Source: Oscillospiraceae bacterium
GTDB taxonomy: Bacteria > Bacillota > Clostridia > Oscillospirales > Acutalibacteraceae
Assembly (NCBI GenBank): GCA_022483045.1
Contig: JAKVOA010000001.1
Coordinates: 457,750 to 521,749 of the forward strand
Direction of reading: 5' to 3'
DNA length: 64,000 nt
Below are positions 44,485 to 53,399 of the stretch, in pieces; the first letter of the stretch is position 1, and every line of letters starts with the position of its first letter. The notes under the pieces were generated by a model. That model was given only the letters and a program-made list of their open reading frames with translations. It ran no database searches and was not told the DNA's origin. Position numbers and translations under genes: made by a program.

Positions 44485-46929
44485 TTATGCCTGCGCGCTC
44501 AGGACAGCGCGCACTTCGTATGTTTTCTTTTCGGGGTCATAGGGAATCAAGTTGCCTGCAATGGTTTTGCCGTCGACAGTCAGCTGCGGAACACCCTTTT
44601 CAGCGCCGTTGGGATTTTCCACTGTAATGTGGTAGGTGGCACCGCGGTAAAGGCGTGTCACTGTGAAGCCCTTGCAGGTATGAGGAATGCAGGGATTGAC
44701 GCGTAGGCCGTCCAGTGTGGGCTGAATGCCCAGCATGTATTGGCTGACATCGGCAAAAGTCCATGCGGCGGTGCCGGTGAGCCAGCTGTTTTTGGCTTCA
44801 CCGAAAGATGGCGCATCTTTGCCGGCAACCATTTGGCTGTAGACATATGGTTCGGTGCGGTGGATTTCACTGATGTTTTCAATATAGGCCGGGCAGGTTT
44901 TGCGGTAGACCTCAAAAGCGCGGTCACCGTGGCCCGCGACTGCCTCTGCACAGCTGATCCATGGGTTGTTGTGGCAGAAAATGCCGGCGTTTTCCTTGTA
45001 GCCCGGCGGGTAGCTGGAAATTTCGCCGAGGTTCAAGCGGTAAGTGGTATAAGCAGGCTGCAAAAGGACAATACCGTATTTGGTATCCAGCTTTTCTTTT
45101 ACGCTTTGCAGGGCACGGTCAGCCAGGCCCTCTTTCAGACCAATGCCTGCCATAACGCACATGCCCTGGGGCTCGATGAAAATCTGGCCTTCATCGCAGA
45201 CGTGGCTGCCGACAGGCTCGCTGTAGGCGTCATATGCGCGAATAAACCACTCGCCGTCCCAGCCGGCGCCCATGACAGCCTTGCGCATCTGTTCTACTTC
45301 TGCACGTACCTGTGCGGCTTCTTCTGCTTTTCCGCAGTGCTCGCAGATGTCGGCGTATTCGCCACCATACTTTACAAACATGCCGCCGATAAAGACACTT
45401 TCCGCTTTTCCGGTTTCTTTGTTGGAGCAGGTCTGGAAGCTTTCGCCCGGCTCGGAAGAGAAGCAGTTGAGGTTCAGACAGTCATTCCAGTCTGCGCGGC
45501 CAATCAGCGGCAGGCCGTGCGGACCTTTGTGTGAACAGGAGTAGGCAAAGCTGCGGCGCAAATGCTCCAGCAGAGGCTGCGCCTTGCTTTCGTCATTGTC
45601 AAAGGCAACCACTTCCTGCAGAATAGAGAAGTCACCGGTTTCACGCAGATAGGCATTGGTACCCGCAATCAGCCACAGTGGGTCATCATTAAAGCCGCTG
45701 CCGATGTCGGCATTGCCTTTTTTAGTCAGCGGCTGATACTGATGATAAGAGCTGCCATCTTCAAACTGCGTTGCAGCAATGTCAAGTATGCGCTGGCGTG
45801 CGCGCGCTGGCACTAAGTGCGCAATTCCCAGCAGGTCTTGGCAGGAGTCACGGAAGCCCATGCCGCGGCCGGTGCCGCTTTCAAAGTAACTGGCGCTGCG
45901 GCTGAGGTTAAACGTGACCATGCACTGATACTGGTTCCAAATATTGACCATGCGGTCTAGGCGGCTGTCCTCTGACTTCACCGTAAAGCGGGAAAGCAGG
46001 GATTCCCAGTAGCTGTGCAGTTTTGCTAAGGCATCATCTACCTGTGCGTCGGTGCGGTATTTCTGCATCATCTGTACAGCGCGGGTTTTATTAATGACAC
46101 CGGGCGCTTCCCACTTGTCATCGGCGGGATTTTCCACATAGCCCAGCACAAAGATATAGCTGCAGCTTTCCTGCGGTTTCAGGTTTACCTGTAGGTGGTG
46201 GCTGCCAATCGGCTGCCAGCCGTGCGCAATGCTGTTGCCGGATTTGTTTTCCAGTACAGCGCGCGGCTCGCTGTAGCCGCGGTCCAGACCGCAGAAACTG
46301 TCGCGGCTGGTATCAAAGCCGCAGACGGGCTTGTTTACCGTATAGAAAGAAAAGTGCCGGCGGCGCTCGCGATATTCAGTTTTGTGGTAAATGGTGCTGC
46401 CGACTACTTCGACTTCGCCTGTGCTGAAATTTCGCTGGAAATTATTGGCGTCATCGACGGCGTTCCATAGGCAGAACTCGGCCAAGCTGAAAATATCCAG
46501 TTCCTTTGGTTTATCTGTACTGTTTGTCAGGGTCAGGCGGTGTACTTCGCAGTTGTCATCAACCGGCACAAAGCACTCTAAAGAAGCGGATACGCCGTTT
46601 TTTGAGCTTTCCAAAACCGTGTAGCCCATGCCATGGCGGCAGCGGTAGCTGTCGAGGTCGGTTTTCATCGGCTTCCAGCCGGGGTTCCAGATGGTGCTGC
46701 CATCTTTGATGTAGTAATAGCGGCCGATGCTGTCCAGTGGGCAGTCGTTGTAGCGGTAGCGTGTAATGCGGCGCAGCTTTGCGTCCTGATAAAAACAGTA
46801 GCCGCCGGCAGTATTAGAAATAAGGGAGAAAAATTGCTGGCTGCCCAGGTAGTTGATCCAGGGCAGGGGGGTGTGCGGTGTGGTGATTACATATTCTTTG
46901 TTTTGGTCGTCAAAATAGCCAAATTGCAT
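44485..46929 (-). CDS. Cellobiose phosphorylase (GH94)
   Basis: Intracellular phosphorolysis of cellobiose to glucose and alpha-glucose-1-phosphate, saving ATP. The sequence follows characterised Clostridial cellobiose phosphorylases closely from the N-terminus ([19 protein letters not shown]) through [18 protein letters not shown] to the catalytic region [15 protein letters not shown], with the general acid Asp expected near residue 480, and [13 protein letters not shown]. It has 814 residues, as in the family. The start at 46929 has AAAGGAG upstream on the minus strand. The promoter and operator just upstream are shared with a divergent LacI-type regulator, so repression relieved by a sugar is likely. 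Confidence 0.95.
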   Translation of the reverse strand: MQFGYFDDQNKEYVITTPHTPLPWINYLGSQQFFSLISNTAGGYCFYQDAKLRRITRYRYNDCPLDSIGRYYYIKDGSTIWNPGWKPMKTDLDSYRCRHGMGYTVLESSKNGVSASLECFVPVDDNCEVHRLTLTNSTDKPKELDIFSLAEFCLWNAVDDANNFQRNFSTGEVEVVGSTIYHKTEYRERRRHFSFYTVNKPVCGFDTSRDSFCGLDRGYSEPRAVLENKSGNSIAHGWQPIGSHHLQVNLKPQESCSYIFVLGYVENPADDKWEAPGVINKTRAVQMMQKYRTDAQVDDALAKLHSYWESLLSRFTVKSEDSRLDRMVNIWNQYQCMVTFNLSRSASYFESGTGRGMGFRDSCQDLLGIAHLVPARARQRILDIAATQFEDGSSYHQYQPLTKKGNADIGSGFNDDPLWLIAGTNAYLRETGDFSILQEVVAFDNDESKAQPLLEHLRRSFAYSCSHKGPHGLPLIGRADWNDCLNLNCFSSEPGESFQTCSNKETGKAESVFIGGMFVKYGGEYADICEHCGKAEEAAQVRAEVEQMRKAVMGAGWDGEWFIRAYDAYSEPVGSHVCDEGQIFIEPQGMCVMAGIGLKEGLADRALQSVKEKLDTKYGIVLLQPAYTTYRLNLGEISSYPPGYKENAGIFCHNNPWISCAEAVAGHGDRAFEVYRKTCPAYIENISEIHRTEPYVYSQMVAGKDAPSFGEAKNSWLTGTAAWTFADVSQYMLGIQPTLDGLRVNPCIPHTCKGFTVTRLYRGATYHITVENPNGAEKGVPQLTVDGKTIAGNLIPYDPEKKTYEVRAVLSAQA

Positions 46930-46958
46930 GACGGCGCTCCTTTCTGGTAGCTCACGGT

Positions 46959-46970
46959 GAAAACGTTTAA
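46959..46970. promoter_or_regulatory. LacI-family operator near the GH94 start
   Basis: GAAAACGTTTAA contains the perfect palindrome AAACGTTT (46961-46968), about 30 bases before the GH94 start codon and downstream of its -10 box. Confidence 0.65.
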
Positions 46971-46989
46971 GAAAAAGAAGTTTTCGGAT

Positions 46990-47017
46990 ACTATATAAAA
47001 ACAATACAACATCTCAA
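46990..47017 (-). promoter_or_regulatory. Probable promoter of the GH94 gene
   Basis: On the minus strand, TTGAGA (47012-47017) and TATAGT (46990-46995) are separated by 16 bp. Confidence 0.5.
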
Positions 47018-47113
47018 GGAATTTTGCAACACATAATTATATTTTTATTTAAAGTACACAAATATAGGGCAAAAAAATAGATCTTCGAAAATGGAATAAC
47101 AAGAATGATAAAA

Positions 47114-47125
47114 GAAAACGATTTC
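47114..47125. promoter_or_regulatory. Second GAAAACG operator-like site
   Basis: GAAAACGATTTC resembles the other two sites in this gap, including the central ACG. Confidence 0.55.
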
Positions 47126-47269
47126 GCAAATAGTGCTGAAAATTTAAATATTTCATGCAAATATTTAGAGAAAAGACTGTATAAGCAATTTTATAAAAAG
47201 AATTTTTGCTAAAAAATCTGTATTTTCAGAATATTGATCTTAATTTTATAGGATTACATCAAAAACTGA

Positions 47270-47298
47270 TTGCATTTTAGCAATAAATACAGTATATT
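47270..47298 (+). promoter_or_regulatory. Promoter of the LacI-family gene
   Basis: TTGCAT (47270-47275) and TATATT (47293-47298) are 17 bp apart. Confidence 0.55.
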
Positions 47299-47304
47299 AT
47301 AGAT

Positions 47305-47330
47305 GTGAAAACGATTTATAAGATTTTCAC
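47305..47330. promoter_or_regulatory. Third operator-like site, overlapping the expected lacI start point
   Basis: GTGAAAACGATTT is followed by TTTTCAC, giving GTGAAAA/TTTTCAC as an inverted repeat. The position right after the -10 box suggests autorepression. Confidence 0.6.
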
Positions 47331-47400
47331 CCTTCATTCTTCGATGTGATACAATATTTTAGCGAAACTTTTTTCACAGCGAATAAAGGAGACTTGAAAA

Positions 47401-48414
47401 ATGGCATCCTTAAAAGATATTGCAGAAAAATGCGGCGTTTCGGTTGCAACCGCCAGCAAGGCCCTGAACGGCCACCAGGAAGTCAGCAAAACGACTGCCG
47501 AAAAAGTGCGTGCGGCGGCAAAGGAACTGGGCTATATGCCAAACAGCGCCGCGCGGGCGCTGAAAACGAATCGTACCTATAATTTGGGGGTCCTTTTTGT
47601 AGATGAGACCCGCAGCGGTTTGACGCATGTCTATTTTTCCGCTGTACTCGACAGCTTTAAGGTTGAGGTGGAAAAAAACGGCTATGACATTACCTTTATC
47701 AACCATCATATCGGAAAGCGTGAGGCCACGTATCTGGAGCACTGCCGCTACCGCGGTGTGGACGGCGTGATGATCGCCTGTGTCAATTTCTTTGACCCGC
47801 AGGTCATTGAGCTGGTAAACAGCGATATTCCGGTAGTTACCATTGACCATATCTTTGACAATCACATTTCTGTAATTTCCGACAACATCAAGGGAATGCA
47901 CGACCTGACCGATTATGTCTGTTCTATGGGGCACCGCCGGGTTGCGCTGATTCACGGCGAATATACCAGTGTTACGGCAAACCGCATGGCAAGTTTTTAC
48001 AAGACCTGCATGAAGTGGGGCATCAGCGTCCCAGACGAATATGTGCGGGAGGCAGCTTACCATGACCCAAAAGCAACTGCACGCTGTACGGAAGAACTGC
48101 TGGCCCTGCCTGAGCGCCCCACCTGCATTCTGTTTCCGGACGATTATTCCTATATTGGCGGAATGAATGTCCTGCGGCAGGCAGGTCTGCGGGTGCCAGA
48201 GGACATCTCGGTTGCCGCATATGACGGGATTCCGCTTTCGCAGATGCTGCGGCCCAAACTGACAACCCTGCATCAGAATACCGAAGCACTGGGCAAAACG
48301 GCAGCTCAAAAGCTGATAGAGCTGATTGAGAACCCCAAAACAACTCTGCCGGTCAGCATTTCGGTGCCGGGGAGTTTGCTGCCCGGAGAAACTGTGCAGC
48401 ACATTGCGGAATAA
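47401..48414 (+). CDS. LacI-family transcriptional regulator
   Basis: A 337-residue repressor. The HTH is standard (SLKDIAEKCGVSVATASKAL, 3-22) with hinge helix NSAARALKTNRT, and the C-terminal periplasmic-binding-like domain ends with FPDDYSYIGGMNVLRQAGLRVPEDISVAAYDG. It is divergent from the cellobiose phosphorylase, with operator-like sites between, so cellobiose, cellodextrin or glucose is the likely ligand by context only. AAAGGAG is 9 bases before the ATG. It ends with a terminator shared with the cohesin-like gene. Confidence 0.94.
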   Translation: MASLKDIAEKCGVSVATASKALNGHQEVSKTTAEKVRAAAKELGYMPNSAARALKTNRTYNLGVLFVDETRSGLTHVYFSAVLDSFKVEVEKNGYDITFINHHIGKREATYLEHCRYRGVDGVMIACVNFFDPQVIELVNSDIPVVTIDHIFDNHISVISDNIKGMHDLTDYVCSMGHRRVALIHGEYTSVTANRMASFYKTCMKWGISVPDEYVREAAYHDPKATARCTEELLALPERPTCILFPDDYSYIGGMNVLRQAGLRVPEDISVAAYDGIPLSQMLRPKLTTLHQNTEALGKTAAQKLIELIENPKTTLPVSISVPGSLLPGETVQHIAE

Positions 48415-48468
48415 AAGAGATGTTTCTGTCTGCTCTAAGCGGTCCTGCAGATAAATAAGGTAAAATAG

Positions 48469-48518
48469 AAAAGGTCTGCGGCGTACTGGATTCACTGCCA
48501 GTATGCCGCAGGCCTTTT
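48469..48518. terminator. Bidirectional terminator after the LacI-family gene
   Basis: A long stem (AAAAGGTCTGCGGCGTACTGG with CCAGTATGCCGCAGGCCTTTTT, a few G-T pairs) encloses a short loop. Confidence 0.8.
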
Positions 48519-48543
48519 TATATCTATTTTGGTGCAGAATGGA

Positions 48544-49711
48544 TTATGGAGATTTATCTTTGGGCGGGGTCTCTGGGGGCTTGTCTTTTTCAGCTCGTTT
48601 CCGGCAGCGGGTGCGTACAGCCAGCAAAACAGCGGCTACTGCACAGGCGGTTAGCAGAGCAACGCAAATACCAGTCTGGAAAGCGGTAAAGCTGCCTGTC
48701 CCCGAAATAGTAAGAGAAGCTTTTCCATCGCCGGAAGTGCGCGGAATGGAGGAAGGTGTGTAGGCTTCTCCGCTCGAACCGGAAGCGGACCGTGACTGTT
48801 TTCGACTGGCCGATGTACTTTGATGCTTTGAGGAAACCTTGTGGGAAGATACCACAGAGGAAGCGGAACCGTGTGGGCGGTGAACAATTACGGAATAAAC
48901 TGTTTTTGCCTGCGTTCCGGCGGCAGATGCGGTGATGGTGATCATTGTATCAGAACCGGCCGCTTTCAGGGTGTGCCGGTTTATGCTGACAGCAGTGCCT
49001 GCCGGTTGTTCGGTGCAGAACCAGAGTGCCTTGCAGCTTTCTGGAACTGTTACTTGATACGAAGTGACTTCTGGCTGGAAAGATGGCTGTAGCTGTCCCA
49101 GAGAAGAGTCTTCCAGAGCAAGACTTTGCAGGCGGGGAGCTGTCACTGCAGTGCCGCTCCCTTTTGCACCTGCAGCGGCGGCGCTGACCTGCACGACCGT
49201 CTGTGTTTCATTGCCGTCTGGCAGAGACTTTCCGTTAAAATCGCACGCTTCGTCGGGCTTCATAGAAAATGTGTAGCTGCCGGCTGGTGCGTTTGAGCGC
49301 ACACGAAAAGTGTAAGTGACAATACAGCCGGAAAGGTTTGGTGCATTGTCCTGCTTTACACTGCAAGTGTAAACAGTGATCAGCGGCTCTGCCTGCCGCA
49401 CAAAAATATCTGCGCCGCTGGTCTGTGCAGCATTCGTATGGCTTACATATTCAAATATTTCCGGGTCGTACTGCAGTGCTGTGCGAAAAGCGCCGGGGGC
49501 AGTGCGGCCGGGAGAAACGTAGAGCTGCAGCTGGACTTTGCTGCCGGGGGTGTAGCTGCTGCCGGCCTTTATTTGAAAAGTTGGACCGTCTTTTAGGTAC
49601 AGATTGGCCGCCGCAGTAATGCAGAAAAAAGCTGCGATTGCCACGGCGGCACAAAGTCCCCATTTCCATTGGTGTTTTAATTGGTGCTTTAATTTTCTTT
49701 TGATTTTTCAC
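48544..49711 (-). CDS. Exported cohesin/cadherin-like surface protein, N-terminus frame-shifted
   Basis: A cell-surface protein of about 385 residues. After a signal/anchor segment (AIAAFFCITAAANLYL) comes a cohesin-like beta-sandwich (PGSKVQLQLYVSPG to about residue 130), a cadherin-like beta-sandwich module (LQSLALEDSSLG to VYSVIVHR), a Ser-rich linker, and a C-terminal membrane helix with a basic-acidic tail. The frame opens at GTG 49644 without a charged N-terminus; shifting one base near 49690 joins it to MKNQKKI at GTG 49711, which has AGAAAG upstream. That would give a normal signal peptide. It lies downstream of a CrtO-like gene on the same strand. Confidence 0.65.
49668..49691. repeat. 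Two tandem 12-bp repeats in the cohesin-like gene's N-terminus
   Basis: ATTGGTGTTTTA is followed directly by ATTGGTGCTTTA. In the gene's frame they encode KHQL-KHQW. Such a tandem unit is a natural spot for slippage. Confidence 0.6.
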
Positions 49712-49749
49712 ACCGCTTTCTGGTAAAGCAGACTACGCACAATCATACA

Positions 49750-50253
49750 TTAGATGGTAGCGACCGCGCGGGTCTCTTCCTTGTACAGGCGCTTGCGCAG
49801 AGCTACCAAACGAAAGCGATTGTAGCGCTGTATAATTGCAAACGGTGAATTGCCAAAGAAAATCAAGATGGAAAAAGTAAAGCCGACCAAAGACTGGTTT
49901 AAAATGAGCACAACAAAAATGCACCCGAGATTGAGCGTATGTGTCCATTCTCCCCGGCAGGTTTCTGCAATAAAGTCATCCAAGTATTTTGAGGAAACAC
50001 TCGTAATATGCTTTTTAGAGAAACCATCTTGACTGATGAATTGTGGGACACGGTCTTTCCAGTCGTTGATATGCAGGTGGTCCCGGTACCAGCGGCCGCC
50101 GCGCTCCCACTTCCACGCCCGAAACTGCGTGGAACTTGGCTGAAAATAAGAATTTGGCAGGTGCGTCGACATTAAAAAACTGGTTCCATGCCACAGCCCT
50201 ATAACCAGCAGATTTGCCAGCAGCATCGTGACATAATTCATTTCCCGAAGCAT
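49750..50253 (-). CDS. CrtO-like acyltransferase family membrane protein
   Basis: A 167-residue protein with an N-terminal helix (about 5-25) and a C-terminal helix pair (about 108-135). The central NDWKDRVPQF and later FIAETCRGEWTHTL match the family of glycosyl-4,4'-diaponeurosporenoate acyltransferase (CrtO of Staphylococcus staphyloxanthin synthesis). No other carotenoid genes are in the window, so the substrate here is open; a lipid or glycolipid target is possible. AGAGGGGGAAAA precedes the ATG. The downstream partner is the cohesin-like gene, 39 bases away. Confidence 0.6.
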   Translation of the reverse strand: MLREMNYVTMLLANLLVIGLWHGTSFLMSTHLPNSYFQPSSTQFRAWKWERGGRWYRDHLHINDWKDRVPQFISQDGFSKKHITSVSSKYLDDFIAETCRGEWTHTLNLGCIFVVLILNQSLVGFTFSILIFFGNSPFAIIQRYNRFRLVALRKRLYKEETRAVATI

Positions 50254-50574
50254 CTGTTTTCCCCCTCTCTTTTAAAATAGAGCAACATCCTTTTGACATT
50301 CTTATACAAATTCATTATAATACGCCTTTTCTCCCTTGTAAACTGGGGTTTTGCAAGAAATCTTTCTGGAAATATCAGCGAATTTTATTTGAAAAAGCAC
50401 GGACTTTTGATAATTTTTACAAGACTGTGCTTGTGTAAAGCAGCTATTTCTGATTTGATATACAAAAAGAGGAAAAATTTTTGTAAAAATTCGCTTCTGA
50501 AAGCGAATTTTGCATTTCTTTTATGCGATAGGTGAAAGTGAAAATGCAGCATTCAGAAAAGGAGGAAACAGAAA
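50254..50574 (+). other. AT-rich gap upstream of the phage-type cassette
   Basis: There is no confident gene. It contains an 11-bp perfect hairpin (AAAATTCGCTT / AAGCGAATTTT, 50486-50511) with a 4-base loop and a T-rich run after it, and AAGGAGG at 50559-50565 for the tail protein. The base composition is clearly more AT-rich than on either side. Confidence 0.5.
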
Positions 50575-51816
50575 ATGGTGAATTTCCCAGATACACCGGT
50601 TTTAAAACTTTATCTGACGCATGACAGCCGCGAGAGCTTTACTATTGCACAGGGCAGTTTTGGCTGGACACTTCGTGTTTATGTGTATGATTTTAAAGAC
50701 CAGCTGATGAATCTGGCAGGGTGCAGTGTTCGGTTGAAAGTGATTAAAGCGGACGGCACAATGGGGTACTATGACGGTACTGTAAATGCAGAGGACCCGG
50801 CTGCAGCAGAGTGGCAGATAGCCCCGCAGGTGACCGCGGCGGCGGGCTTCATGCAACTGGTGGTGGAAATTTCAAATAAAACGGCTGGTATGCAGACCTC
50901 TACCAGCTGCACCGGAAATGTTTTGGCAATTCCCGACAATCCGGACAGCACCTTGACAAGTACCAATGATTTTCAGGTGTTGACTGATGCAGTAAGCAAA
51001 ACGGCGGGGGTGAAGCAGGCGGCTGAGCAGGCACAGACTGCCGCGCAACAGGCACAGTCGGCCGCAGACACAGCGGATAAAGCGGCCGTATCTGCGACAA
51101 GCGCTGCACAAGATGCCTCTGCCGGGGCAGAAAAAGCCAGCAGCGGCGCCAAGGCCGCCGCTGCTGCAGCCGGTGCAGCAGACATGGCGGCGGTCCGTGC
51201 AAATACGGCAGCTGCAAATGCGGAAAGTGTGGTAAGCGGTGATTTACAGCCGGCAGTCAATACGTGCCTGGCGGCAGAAAAAGACAAAGCCGGCGGCCTT
51301 GCGGGATATGATACGCTGACATCACATACAATGGATACGGCCCGGCATGTTTCAGATGCGGAGCGCAGCACGTGGAATCAATCTGTGCCGCAGAGTCGCA
51401 CGGTAAACGGACATCCGCTGACAGCAGACATTGCTTTGACTTACAGCGATGTGGGCGCAGAACACTGCAAAACCGATGACCGCAAAACAGACCAGCACTG
51501 GGAAATTTATGCGGACGGCAGAGTGCATCTGTGGGGGTACTTTTCAGACACCGTAGACGCTGTAAAAACTGCGTACGGCAGTTCTTATTTGAATGGAAAC
51601 ATAGCGGCTGCAGTAACAAAGCCCTGCGCGATGCGTACAATAAAAAGTGTACAGTTGAGTCTTTCTTCCAGCGGTGTGTTGATCCCCTACAATCCAAAAT
51701 ATTTGTCTGACAGCAGCAAACTGACCTTCGGTATTGTTTCCCCAGTTTCAGTAAGTAATCTGCTGTATCAAGGAATGTATCAGATTTGGGGACTGCAGGG
51801 AAATGAGGATACATAA
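50575..51816 (+). CDS. Phage baseplate/tail-fibre protein (BppU-like N-terminus)
   Basis: A 413-residue protein. The N-terminal 100 residues resemble the BppU N-terminal beta domain (RESFTIAQGSFGWTLRVYVY, SVRLKVIKADG). A long Ala-rich coiled coil (about 135-225; AAEQAQTAAQQAQSAADTAD) follows, and then a phage tail-fibre repeat (VNGHPLTADIALTYSDVGA, about 275-293) and a unique C-terminal receptor-like domain. Phage tail fibres use such parts to form trimers and bind the cell surface. AAGGAGG precedes the ATG. It is the first gene of a small cassette with a lysin and holins; no capsid, portal or integrase gene is nearby. Confidence 0.75.
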   Translation: MVNFPDTPVLKLYLTHDSRESFTIAQGSFGWTLRVYVYDFKDQLMNLAGCSVRLKVIKADGTMGYYDGTVNAEDPAAAEWQIAPQVTAAAGFMQLVVEISNKTAGMQTSTSCTGNVLAIPDNPDSTLTSTNDFQVLTDAVSKTAGVKQAAEQAQTAAQQAQSAADTADKAAVSATSAAQDASAGAEKASSGAKAAAAAAGAADMAAVRANTAAANAESVVSGDLQPAVNTCLAAEKDKAGGLAGYDTLTSHTMDTARHVSDAERSTWNQSVPQSRTVNGHPLTADIALTYSDVGAEHCKTDDRKTDQHWEIYADGRVHLWGYFSDTVDAVKTAYGSSYLNGNIAAAVTKPCAMRTIKSVQLSLSSSGVLIPYNPKYLSDSSKLTFGIVSPVSVSNLLYQGMYQIWGLQGNEDT

Positions 51817-51818
51817 AA

Positions 51819-52046
51819 ATGGAAATTGCAGAATTAGAGATCTACCAGCAGATGTTTGGCACCGGCAAAGAAACTGAATTGGCGTATTACCGGACCTATC
51901 TGCTGCAAACGGACTACGTCGCGGCGAAAATGGCCGAGGCTGCTTATACTGGTACCAAACTGACAGAAGACTATTCGGAAATTTTAGCTAAGCGGGTCAA
52001 ATGCCGGCAAAAAATTGATGAGTTAACGGGGGATAAAATATTTTGA
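51819..52046 (+). CDS. Small protein of the phage-type cassette
   Basis: A 75-residue, mostly helical protein without recognised family (IAELEIYQQMFGTGKETELA at the start, AKRVKCRQKIDELTG at the end). It starts 2 bases after the tail-fibre gene and overlaps the lysin gene by 4, so it is cotranslated with them. In tail modules such positions often carry chaperones or XkdX-like proteins, but I see no diagnostic motif. GGAAATGAGG-like purines lie upstream. Confidence 0.65.
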   Translation: MEIAELEIYQQMFGTGKETELAYYRTYLLQTDYVAAKMAEAAYTGTKLTEDYSEILAKRVKCRQKIDELTGDKIF

Positions 52047-53137
52047 AAAATGGAATTGATGTGAGTACATACAATGGTAAAGTAAACTGGAGTGCAGTCA
52101 AAGCAAGCGGGGTTGGCTTTGCAATTCTGCGTGCAGGGTATGGCAGTGACCAGGCCAACCAGGACGACTCACAATTTGCACGCAATGTAAGCGAATGTGA
52201 CCGTCTGGGTCTGCTGTGGGGCGCATATCTTTACAGCTATGCGCTGACAGTAGACAGCGCAAAAAGCGAGCTTGCGCACTTGCTGCGGCTTTTAAAAGGG
52301 AAAAAACCGCTTTACCCGGTCTTTATCGACATGGAGGATGCAGATGGCTATAAAGCAAGTCACGGTATGCCAAGCAACCGAACACTGACGGATATCATCA
52401 AGGTAGTGTGCAGCGGATTGCAGCGGGCGGGCTATCTGCCGGGATATTATATCAATAAAGACTGGTACGAAAATAAAATTGATACCGGCGAGCTTGGCGG
52501 CTATGCGTTTTGGTATGCGCGGCCGGGTGTAGCTGTACCGGATAAAGTGTGCGGTATTTGGCAGAATGCCTTTCCAGAAACAGGAGGGCACTGCAGCGGG
52601 GCAAATATTGACGGCGGGGGCTGTGATACAGATATCTGTTACACAGACTATCCTGCGCAAGTGCGTGCCCGCGGCCTAAACGGCTGGGCAAAAGGCAGCG
52701 CTGTTCCAGTGGCTGCCAAGGCCGCCCAAGCGGCAGCCGCATCTGCCGGAAACGCGAATACAAGCACAGCACAGCAGTGGTACAACGCGCGCAGCGCTGG
52801 ACTCAAAGTAGATGGATTTTGGGGGCCGGAGACGCGCAAAGCTGCGATAATGTCGGTGCAGCGCGGCTGTAATCAGTCGTACGGAGCGGGTTTGTCAGTA
52901 GACGGCATCTGGGGGCCGAAAACGGATGCAGCAATTAAGACGTTGCGTCTGGGCAGTAAAAACGCGGCTGTGTACAGTCTGCAGGCGGTTTTGATGGCGC
53001 ACGGCTATGGCTGCGGCGGACTTGACGGCGTGTTCGGTGTCAGTACAGACAGCGCCGTGAGGGCATATCAAAGGACCGCGGGGCTGTCTATCGACGGTAT
53101 GGCCGGCAAGGCAACATTCGCGGCGCTGTGCAGGTGA
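52043..53137 (+). CDS. GH25 endolysin with peptidoglycan-binding repeats
   Basis: A 364-residue lysin. The N-terminal GH25 muramidase domain has GIDVSTYNG (D6) and the catalytic pair in FIDMED (D96, E98). After a short linker, three repeats of the type VDGxWGPxT (around 255, 285 and 325) form peptidoglycan-binding domains. No signal peptide is seen, so export would need the holin. The start is TTG 52043, overlapping the upstream stop, with GGGGGA 9 bases before. It probably lyses the host from within at the end of a phage cycle, or has been reused by the host. Confidence 0.9.
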   Translation: MKNGIDVSTYNGKVNWSAVKASGVGFAILRAGYGSDQANQDDSQFARNVSECDRLGLLWGAYLYSYALTVDSAKSELAHLLRLLKGKKPLYPVFIDMEDADGYKASHGMPSNRTLTDIIKVVCSGLQRAGYLPGYYINKDWYENKIDTGELGGYAFWYARPGVAVPDKVCGIWQNAFPETGGHCSGANIDGGGCDTDICYTDYPAQVRARGLNGWAKGSAVPVAAKAAQAAAASAGNANTSTAQQWYNARSAGLKVDGFWGPETRKAAIMSVQRGCNQSYGAGLSVDGIWGPKTDAAIKTLRLGSKNAAVYSLQAVLMAHGYGCGGLDGVFGVSTDSAVRAYQRTAGLSIDGMAGKATFAALCR

Positions 53138-53141
53138 TACC

Positions 53142-53399
53142 ATGCCCACAGAAGTGATTGTAGCCCTGATTGCTTTTGCCGGAACAGCAGCTGGCAGCTG
53201 GGCCGGCGTGCGAAAATCCAACCAGCTGGTGGAGTTTCGACTAAAGAAACTGGAAGAAAAAGTGGAGAAGCACAATCATTTGGTTGAGCGTATGGCAAAG
53301 GTGGAGGATTCCGCAAAATCTGCGCATCACCGAATCGACGAGGTACATACAGAATTGGAGGCTTTATACAATGAAAATCAACTGGAAAGTTCGTGTTAA
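53142..53399 (+). CDS. Holin-like small membrane protein with coiled coil
   Basis: An 85-residue protein with one N-terminal membrane helix (VIVALIAFAGTAAGSWAGV, residues 5-23) and a coiled-coil tail (FRLKKLEEKVEKHNHLVERM) ending in NENQLESSC. It resembles the short phage proteins that lie between lysin and holin genes, some of which act as holin partners. It overlaps the next gene by 29 bases. No clear GGAGG is visible; it follows the lysin by 4 bases and may be coupled. Confidence 0.75.
   Translation: MPTEVIVALIAFAGTAAGSWAGVRKSNQLVEFRLKKLEEKVEKHNHLVERMAKVEDSAKSAHHRIDEVHTELEALYNENQLESSC

Larger units (their letters stand above)
46930..47400. other. Divergent AT-rich regulatory region between GH94 and lacI-type genes
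   Basis: This 470-base gap holds no gene. It carries the two promoters and three GAAAACG-type operator-like sites annotated separately. The middle part (about 47020-47290) is strongly AT-rich, unlike its neighbours. Confidence 0.7.

Noticed and set aside
44740..45534. A 264-codon plus-strand frame within GH94
   Set aside because: It is antisense to cellobiose phosphorylase, which is conserved over its full length.
47410..48495. A 361-codon minus-strand open frame under the LacI-type gene
   Set aside because: The plus strand encodes a complete LacI-family protein; the minus frame has no family features or ribosome site.
50293..50535. An 80-codon plus-strand frame in the AT-rich gap
   Set aside because: No ribosome site, no recognisable family, and the DNA is simply AT-rich.
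50998..51240. Repetitive Ala-rich DNA as a repeat array or CRISPR
   Set aside because: It encodes the coiled coil of the tail-fibre protein; no regular spacer-repeat spacing. No CRISPR array was seen anywhere in the window.
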